Shown piece by piece: positions 15,401 to 19,208 of a stretch of DNA of 19,208 nt. Source of the stretch: an uncultured Verrucomicrobiales bacterium (GTDB taxonomy: Bacteria > Verrucomicrobiota > Verrucomicrobiae > Limisphaerales > CANJSG01). The stretch is from positions 1 to 19,208 of the forward strand of contig CAMLMI010000045.1 in the NCBI GenBank assembly GCA_946480965.1. Direction: 5' to 3'. The notes under the pieces were generated by a model that worked only from the letters and a program-made list of their open reading frames with translations, ran no database searches and was not told where the DNA came from. Every line of letters starts with the position of its first letter. Within the stretch, counting starts at the first letter, position 1. The position numbers and the translations under genes are program-made.

Positions 15401-17798
15401 CGAAGGTGCCGTCGATGTCCTCGTTGCTCATCGGATGAAGGGACTTCCAGCGGTTGACGTTCGTCTGTGTCAGCCAAAGGTGGTAGGTGCCGAAAAGGTT
15501 CGTCGGGTTCGGCTCACCGAACCACACCACGCATTCCCGCACCGGCGCATTGTCGTCCACCAGTTCAGGGAAACGCGTTGTGGCTCCCGCATTGTCCGTG
15601 GCGAGCAGCACGAAGGCGATCGCGTTGGTTCTACGGCCCGGCAAGATTGCGCTGTAGAGGCCGTCCCCGGCCACGGCGTCGCCATCCATGCCGGCGTCGT
15701 TCATCGCCACGTTGGTGGTGGTGAGGGCCGGATCGAAGCGGTATTGCAGCGTCAACGCGGCCAATCCGTCGGGGTCCGAGACGCGCGTCGTCACGACGAC
15801 CGGTTGGTTGGTGGCGGGCACGGCCGGATCATGGCGCACCAGATGAAGGGCAGGTCCGGCGTTGGCGTGCGCCCGGCTGTTGGGCAGGCCGGGAGTTCCG
15901 AGATTGTCCGGGACAACCAAGCGACCGGTCGCCTCCAGATAGGCTCCCCAGAAACGCAGCAGCGGCTCCGGGCACCCGCGAAGCCAACGCGCCTTGAAAC
16001 GCAGGGTGGCGGTTTGTCCGACAGAGAAGGGAATGTTGTCCAAGGCGATCTGCACCGAATTCGGCCCCATTGCAATGCTGTCGGCTGTGCGCAAGTGCAG
16101 TCCCACGCTCCCGCCGAATCCGGCATTGGTCGCCAAGCTGGATCGGGAATGGTTGCCGACGAGGGCGAGGGCAACCCTGCCGGACTCGAAGCCGACGTTC
16201 AGAACCCCGTCGAGACCTGCCGCGTTGATCGCCTGCACGTCGTCCACTAGGCATTCACCGGCGTCGAGCAGGCCAAGTTGAAGCGGCGAGAAGCTGCCTG
16301 AACCATTGTCCAAAACGCCCGTGGCCTCGATGGTGGTCCAAGGCGCCTTGGCAGTCTCGTCGCTGTCGGCCCAGTTCGCGGCCAGGCGCTTATCGGCTCG
16401 GGCGTCGATCAGTTCCAGGCTGCTGCCGCCGCCATCGCTCCAGCGACCCCAGCGGCCGCCTGTGCCGTAGGTCACTTCATCGACGACGATGTCGATCATG
16501 TTGGTCGCCCCTCCGCTCGCGGTGGAATCGGGCTTGGACAAGGTGATGCGTTCGCCGTTGCCGGAGAGGCGGCCGGAAAAGTTTCCGAAGGTGTTTCCCG
16601 CGTTCAACTGCGGGTAGATCGAACGAAGCGTCTCCGCGCTCCGGCCCACCACGAGATAGCCTTGGGCCGGGATCGAAGCTCCCGCCGGGAAGGTGAAGCC
16701 GATGCCGCCGCCGAGTTTCCATCCGGCGAGGGAAACCGGGTTGGTCCCGCGATTGTGCAGCTCCAGATACTGCCGGTCGTCGCCGCCCTGGATGGGGTGA
16801 TACATGATCTCGTTGATGCCAACCTCGCTGACGAGCGGGACGGCGTTGTCGTCACCGAGAGTCGGTTCCATCAGGCGATGCCATTGGTCGGAGCCGTTGG
16901 GATGGCGGCCGAAAGAGACGTCGGTTTCTTTGGGCCCGAAGCGCAGTGCGTCCAGCATCCGGTTTCCCGTCGGATCGCGGAAATAGACGGTCTCCCCGCC
17001 CGTGCCGAGGGAGAAGCCCAACTGGTCCTCGGTGAAGACCACGAAGCCCCGCGCGGGAATGACGACGTCAGCGGGAACGACGAACTTGTTGGTCGCCGGA
17101 TCGTCGCTCAGGAAACAACCCGCGAGATCCACCGGGGTGTTGGAATGGTTGTAGAGCTCGACCGTGTCCCGTCCAGTGCCCGAAGGACGCGCGAGGATTT
17201 CGTTGATGACGACGCGGCGCAGGGCGTTGGTCACGACCGTCTCGCCGGTGCCGGGAGAGCCTCCCGTCCGTTCGCTCCGTTCCCAGGCCCGGGGATCGGC
17301 TTCGCCGTAGGAAGCGCGCGCGAGCACCATCGAATGGCCCGTGCCGTCCGTGCCCATCGGCCACGGCGCGTCGATGCCGTATTCAAGCCGGAGCAGGACC
17401 GATCCCTGTTCGTCGTGCAGCCGCACTTCGCCGCTCGTCTTCAGGCTATTCGTGTAAGGACCGAACACGGACGGCAACCCGTAGGCCGCCTGGAGATCCG
17501 CCGGTTTGGCCGCCACCACCAGATAGCCTTGGGCGGGGATTTTCGTGCCTGTGGGAATCGTGTAGTCCACCTGTCCTGCCAGCCGATAGCCGCCCACGTC
17601 CTCGGGCCACGGGTTTGAATTGTAGAGCTCGACGAACTCGGTGTTCCGGCCGTCGGGACGGTCCGCCGGTTTGAACATGATCTCCGAAATGGCGATCGGT
17701 GTTCGCCGGGAAGAAGGCCCGGCGGGTTCGAAGATCGGTTGGGCCAGCGCGGCGATTCCGGACAGGAAAAGGCCCGCGGTCGGCAATATGAACTTCAT
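12441..17798 (-). CDS. Giant secreted lamin-tail-domain / CotH-like protein
   Basis: The 1785-aa product starts MKFILPTAGLFLSGIAALAQ, a signal peptide cut after about residue 19. Lamin-tail-like beta domains are recognisable by the repeated opening SEIMFKP/NEILARP/NEIMYHP, then VELYN or LELHN, then PARGF/PAQGYLVV. Copies lie at about 35-160, 195-310, 325-445, 1240-1370, 1405-1545 and 1558-1700. Residues 645-745 look Ig/cadherin-like (VSDPDGLAALTLQYRFD). Residues about 845-1100 form a CotH-like core (FSSFNKIHWPGNDIQSD, FLRELGVPWMNRRFVAVYVN, HAVGNWDHFGVYSGQN, HRWQLFTIDLGICFEYGG). Residues 1140-1232 are another Ig-like domain, and 1710-1785 a C-terminal beta module with TYRVEYKDDLNDPIWLPLG and RYYRIRLVE. 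CotH in Bacillus is a spore-coat kinase; whether this copy is catalytic is unclear. The frame is open upstream to 18062, but the ATG at 17798 is chosen for the signal peptide. The PSD1 gene follows after 101 bp. Confidence 0.9.
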   Translation of the reverse strand: MKFILPTAGLFLSGIAALAQPIFEPAGPSSRRTPIAISEIMFKPADRPDGRNTEFVELYNSNPWPEDVGGYRLAGQVDYTIPTGTKIPAQGYLVVAAKPADLQAAYGLPSVFGPYTNSLKTSGEVRLHDEQGSVLLRLEYGIDAPWPMGTDGTGHSMVLARASYGEADPRAWERSERTGGSPGTGETVVTNALRRVVINEILARPSGTGRDTVELYNHSNTPVDLAGCFLSDDPATNKFVVPADVVIPARGFVVFTEDQLGFSLGTGGETVYFRDPTGNRMLDALRFGPKETDVSFGRHPNGSDQWHRLMEPTLGDDNAVPLVSEVGINEIMYHPIQGGDDRQYLELHNRGTNPVSLAGWKLGGGIGFTFPAGASIPAQGYLVVGRSAETLRSIYPQLNAGNTFGNFSGRLSGNGERITLSKPDSTASGGATNMIDIVVDEVTYGTGGRWGRWSDGGGSSLELIDARADKRLAANWADSDETAKAPWTTIEATGVLDNGSGSFSPLQLGLLDAGECLVDDVQAINAAGLDGVLNVGFESGRVALALVGNHSRSSLATNAGFGGSVGLHLRTADSIAMGPNSVQIALDNIPFSVGQTATLRFKARWLRGCPEPLLRFWGAYLEATGRLVVPDNLGTPGLPNSRAHANAGPALHLVRHDPAVPATNQPVVVTTRVSDPDGLAALTLQYRFDPALTTTNVAMNDAGMDGDAVAGDGLYSAILPGRRTNAIAFVLLATDNAGATTRFPELVDDNAPVRECVVWFGEPNPTNLFGTYHLWLTQTNVNRWKSLHPMSNEDIDGTFVYNGRVIYNMGGRYSGSPWHQNYDGPAGGRACHYVWSMPEDDRVLGFSSFNKIHWPGNDIQSDTITSVVLNDPSLQREQTANLFLRELGVPWMNRRFVAVYVNGTRRGKLMEDACRPTGGTIKDQYFPDAPDDQLFKIQRWYEGTSVGLISEARLRHHTTTNGAYKAARYRPIWALKDSPGSLSDFTSLYAMITAASAPKGQNYADVLESIVNMENWMRISAANHAVGNWDHFGVYSGQNADAWVGPKHRWQLFTIDLGICFEYGGVDLFSFDDPAWSQMMTVPRFDRMYRRALKELADGVMRAEVVNPIVDAKRAAMTAAGILATPPDPTKNWIVTRRQMILSTLASVSGTNFTVGSNSLTASANTVILSGLAPLEVVTVSVNGVRHVPDWTSRTNWSLTLPVPGGSHTWMVEAQGREGQTIGTAFSVSVTNHGTPDSPIGNVVFSEILFNAATPDAEYVELFNRSATTPFDLSGWKILGLDYVFPSGSVLMPRSHWVLARSSVVFAATYGPVTPVFGTFDGNLQQDGETLSLIQPGTGGQEDLVVDRVRYEAAEPWPTIAQTGVALQLVDPAQDNSRVANWRIDPSAKTSPGKTNSVQRELPEFPTLWLNEVQAENLTGPTDNFGEREPWMELFNPGSNTVSLSGRFLGTNYASPAQWEFPPDASIGPGQFLVVWLDGETNETSVSALHAGFRLVPGDGRLALSRMIESGPQILDYLNFQTLAANRSFGALPDGQPFQRESMYSPTPGGANNAVAAPVSVTINEWMAENTGFMVDPATGKFDDWFELHNAADSPADLGGYYLSDNLANPFQFQIPTGYVVPPRGFLLVWADDAVTANAATNGASLHVSFKLSKGGEAIGLFAPNGSPVDAVSFGAQSANVSEGRYPDAGGLRLFMAAPSPGTANLLPALSEPPSIAGLARQNDGSFRLTLPTEPGHTYRVEYKDDLNDPIWLPLGGDRFATSESQVVIDAPGDEQRYYRIRLVE

Positions 17799-17866
17799 GG
17801 TCGAGATGGCTGGGGGATCGCGCATGGCCCGATGGTCGATCATGGACGGGGTCGCGATGTCCTCCG

Positions 17867-17911
17867 GGCAAAGACTGTTGGGATCGGATGGCGCTGGCAA
17901 CAGCCTTTGCC
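17867..17911 (-). promoter_or_regulatory. 14-bp near-perfect inverted repeat before the lamin-tail/CotH gene
   Basis: Positions 17867-17880 and 17898-17911 are reverse complements at 13 of 14 positions, with a 17-base spacer, in the 241-bp gap between the lamin-tail/CotH start (17798) and the divergent glycosylase start (18040). On the minus strand GGCAA (17911-17907) can alternatively pair with TTGCC (17900-17896), giving a competing short hairpin. No U-tract follows on either strand, so this is not a normal terminator. It may be an operator or a leader structure; function is inferred only from position and symmetry. Confidence 0.5.
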
Positions 17912-18039
17912 GGTTGCGCGCAGGATTGGGCTGATGGAACGCGCCTCGAGCCGGAGCCAGCCAACGGCAGGGAAGCTTCGCGCTTCCCTCGGCAGGAACC
18001 TCTCGGGCAGCTTCTCGGCCCGACAATCCGTCCGCACCA

Positions 18040-18654
18040 ATGCCCGCCGCCCCATCCGCCAACGCCCAGATCGAAGCCCATTACCGCCGCCTGATGGCCT
18101 GTCGGCGCTGTCCGGAGATGGCGTCAACGCCTGTCTCCGGCCGTCCGGTCGTCAGCGGAGTGCTGCTCGTAGGGCAAGCCCCGGGCGACAAGGAACCCAA
18201 GTTGGGCCGCCCCTTCGCCTGGACCGCCGGCAAGACGATGTTCCGCTGGTTCCAGGAGGGCTGCGGGCTGGACGAAGAATCGTTCCGCAGCCGCATCTAC
18301 ATGGCGGCCGTGTGCCGATGTTTCCCGGGAAAGAAAACCGGCGGCGGCGACCGCGTGCCCGGGCCGGACGAGATCGAGAACTGCGCCGAATGGCTGGACG
18401 CGGAGCTGACGCTGCTGAAGCCCAAGCTGGTGATCCCGGTCGGCAAGCTCGCGATGGGCCAGTTCGGCTTCGAGGGCAAGCTGGACGAACTGATCGGCCG
18501 GAGCTTCCGCCGCGAGCGCGCGGGCGTGGCCTTCGACGTGATCCCGTTGCCCCACCCCTCCGGCGCGTCGCCGTGGCACCGGATGGAACCTGGGAAAACG
18601 CTGGTGAAGGAAGCGCTGGGCCTGATCGCGAAGCACCAGGCTTGGCCGAGGTGA
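18040..18654 (+). CDS. Uracil-DNA glycosylase superfamily protein (Fe-S, family 4-like)
   Basis: The 204-aa product has the layout of Fe-S uracil-DNA glycosylases, which remove uracil from DNA to start base-excision repair. Motif A reads VGQAPGDKEPKLGRPFAWTAGK (about 44-65), corresponding to GEAPG...GRPF.G.AGK in family 4, with glutamine in place of the common glutamate. Motif B reads PLPHPSGASPWHR near the C-terminus, with the conserved HPS. Cluster ligands are probably C21 and C24 (CRRC), C94 (CRCFPGKK) and C115 (EIENCAEWL). The length fits the family. The exact subfamily and whether uracil is its true substrate cannot be settled by eye. It is divergent from the lamin-tail/CotH gene. No Shine-Dalgarno precedes the ATG at 18040. 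Confidence 0.88.
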   Translation: MPAAPSANAQIEAHYRRLMACRRCPEMASTPVSGRPVVSGVLLVGQAPGDKEPKLGRPFAWTAGKTMFRWFQEGCGLDEESFRSRIYMAAVCRCFPGKKTGGGDRVPGPDEIENCAEWLDAELTLLKPKLVIPVGKLAMGQFGFEGKLDELIGRSFRRERAGVAFDVIPLPHPSGASPWHRMEPGKTLVKEALGLIAKHQAWPR

Positions 18655-18906
18655 GGAGCGGGTTGCTTTGCAGAAATCTTGTAGGCTGGTTCCAACAACC
18701 GAGCGTCGTCCTCGTCCTCCGGCCGACGATGCTGCCTTTCTACTGAGCAACGGTCACGTCCGCGAGGCAGAGATCTTGGGTTCGGAATGCACGGTTCGTT
18801 ACGCTCCCATTCGAAACGACCGGTGATCGCCCAACGCCGTCTGCAACCTAGGGGCCGATGGGAGTCTGCTTCACAGATATCACCGTCCTCGCTGCTTCGT
18901 CTCGTC
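18655..18906. other. Gene-free interval between the glycosylase gene and cysS
   Basis: This 252-bp interval between convergent stops carries no gene I can support. The only structure seen is AGCGTCGTC (18702-18710) pairing with GACGATGCT (18725-18733), nine pairs including one G-T, with a 14-base loop, followed on the plus strand by GCCTTTCT. It may be a weak terminator for the glycosylase gene. Short open frames here look random. Confidence 0.4.
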
Positions 18907-19208
18907 TCAGAGCCTCTTCAGACGCGGTCCCTTGGGCGTGTCCTCGATCACCCAGCCTTGGGCTTTCAACTCGTCGCGGATGACATCGGAGCGTTTGAAG
19001 TCCTTGGCCTTGCGGGCGGCTTGGCGTGCTTCGAGGAGGGCTAGAACGTCCTGCGGAAAAGCTTCCTTTTCTTGTTCCAATTCTGAAAGCCGCTTAACGG
19101 TTGGGATGCCAAATACAGGCTCACCAACCAGCCTCCACGCGGCAAGCAGCTCTGCGGCGCGTTTGGGTGCCATTCCGTTGTTTGCCAAATCGTGATTTGT
19201 GCGAGCAA
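18907..19208 (-). CDS. cysS: Cysteinyl-tRNA synthetase, C-terminal part (5' end outside window)
   Basis: The minus-strand frame is open from the right window edge to a TGA at 18907-18909, giving about 100 residues. They match the C-terminal tRNA-binding region of CysRS: ARTNHDLANNGM (equivalent to the RETN helix of the DALR domain), AAELLAAWRLVGEPVFGI, then LLEARQAARKAKDFKRSDVI followed by RDELKAQGWVIEDTPKGPRL, which is the signature CysRS tail. A TTG at 19188 could be mistaken for a start, but coding continues upstream through it. The catalytic domain with HIGH and KMSKS motifs and the zinc site lies beyond the window. The enzyme charges tRNA-Cys with cysteine in the cytoplasm. A short insertion between the DALR region and the tail (TVKRLSELEQEKEAFPQDV) is usual in length. 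Confidence 0.93.
   Translation of the reverse strand, partial: ARTNHDLANNGMAPKRAAELLAAWRLVGEPVFGIPTVKRLSELEQEKEAFPQDVLALLEARQAARKAKDFKRSDVIRDELKAQGWVIEDTPKGPRLKRL

Noticed and set aside
17875..17903. CTGT...ACAG resembling a LexA (SOS) box near a DNA-repair gene
   Set aside because: The half-sites are about 21 bases apart, far more than the 8 of a LexA box, and belong to a longer inverted repeat.
18907..19188. Separate 93-aa gene starting at TTG 19188
   Set aside because: The frame stays open to the window edge and the upstream residues match the CysRS DALR helix, so this is the tail of cysS.

Overview
The window is a 19.2 kb GC-rich stretch of bacterial chromosome. The gene content points to the Planctomycetes-Verrucomicrobia-Chlamydiae group, most likely Verrucomicrobiota. 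The indicators are a PSCyt1/DUF1549/DUF1553 cytochrome-like protein, a very large secreted lamin-tail/CotH protein, a lipoprotein with a pseudopilin-like C-terminal segment and a long RGG-rich protein. This placement rests on family knowledge, not on a marker gene. No rRNA, tRNA, CRISPR array, complete insertion sequence or phage gene was seen. No gene-free stretch exceeds 300 bases.

Left part (1-2.9 kb): the first 381 residues of a REC-PAS-PAS signalling protein on the minus strand, running off the left edge; a small lipoprotein on the minus strand; and a divergently transcribed secreted lactonase-family beta-propeller. A 12-bp perfect hairpin with a U-rich tail on the minus-strand side separates the lactonase from the next, convergent gene.

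Middle part (2.9-9.2 kb): a 565-aa RGG-rich protein of unknown function (minus) is divergent from a membrane-anchored TPR protein, which forms a probable two-gene unit with an unrecognised 235-aa protein. They are followed by purN (minus) and a MoxR-type AAA+ ATPase (plus). The purN/moxR divergent gap holds a 100-bp element with 29-bp imperfect terminal inverted repeats, each arm itself a small hairpin. The MoxR gene has no DUF58/VWA partner downstream.

Right part (9.4-19.2 kb): a minus-strand pair makes up about 8.3 kb. The upstream gene encodes a 1785-aa secreted protein with about six lamin-tail-like domains around a CotH-like core. The downstream gene encodes a 965-aa PSCyt1-DUF1549-DUF1553 protein. 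The usual DUF1501 partner is absent. A near-perfect 14-bp inverted repeat lies in the leader of the large gene, facing a divergent Fe-S-type uracil-DNA glycosylase gene. The window ends in the C-terminal part of cysS (cysteinyl-tRNA synthetase).

Apart from the two exported-protein genes and the TPR/unknown pair, the genes do not form one obvious pathway. The best candidates for unfamiliar biology are the RGG-rich protein, the lamin-tail/CotH plus PSD1 pair, the small inverted-repeat element, and the structured leaders before the TPR and lamin-tail genes.
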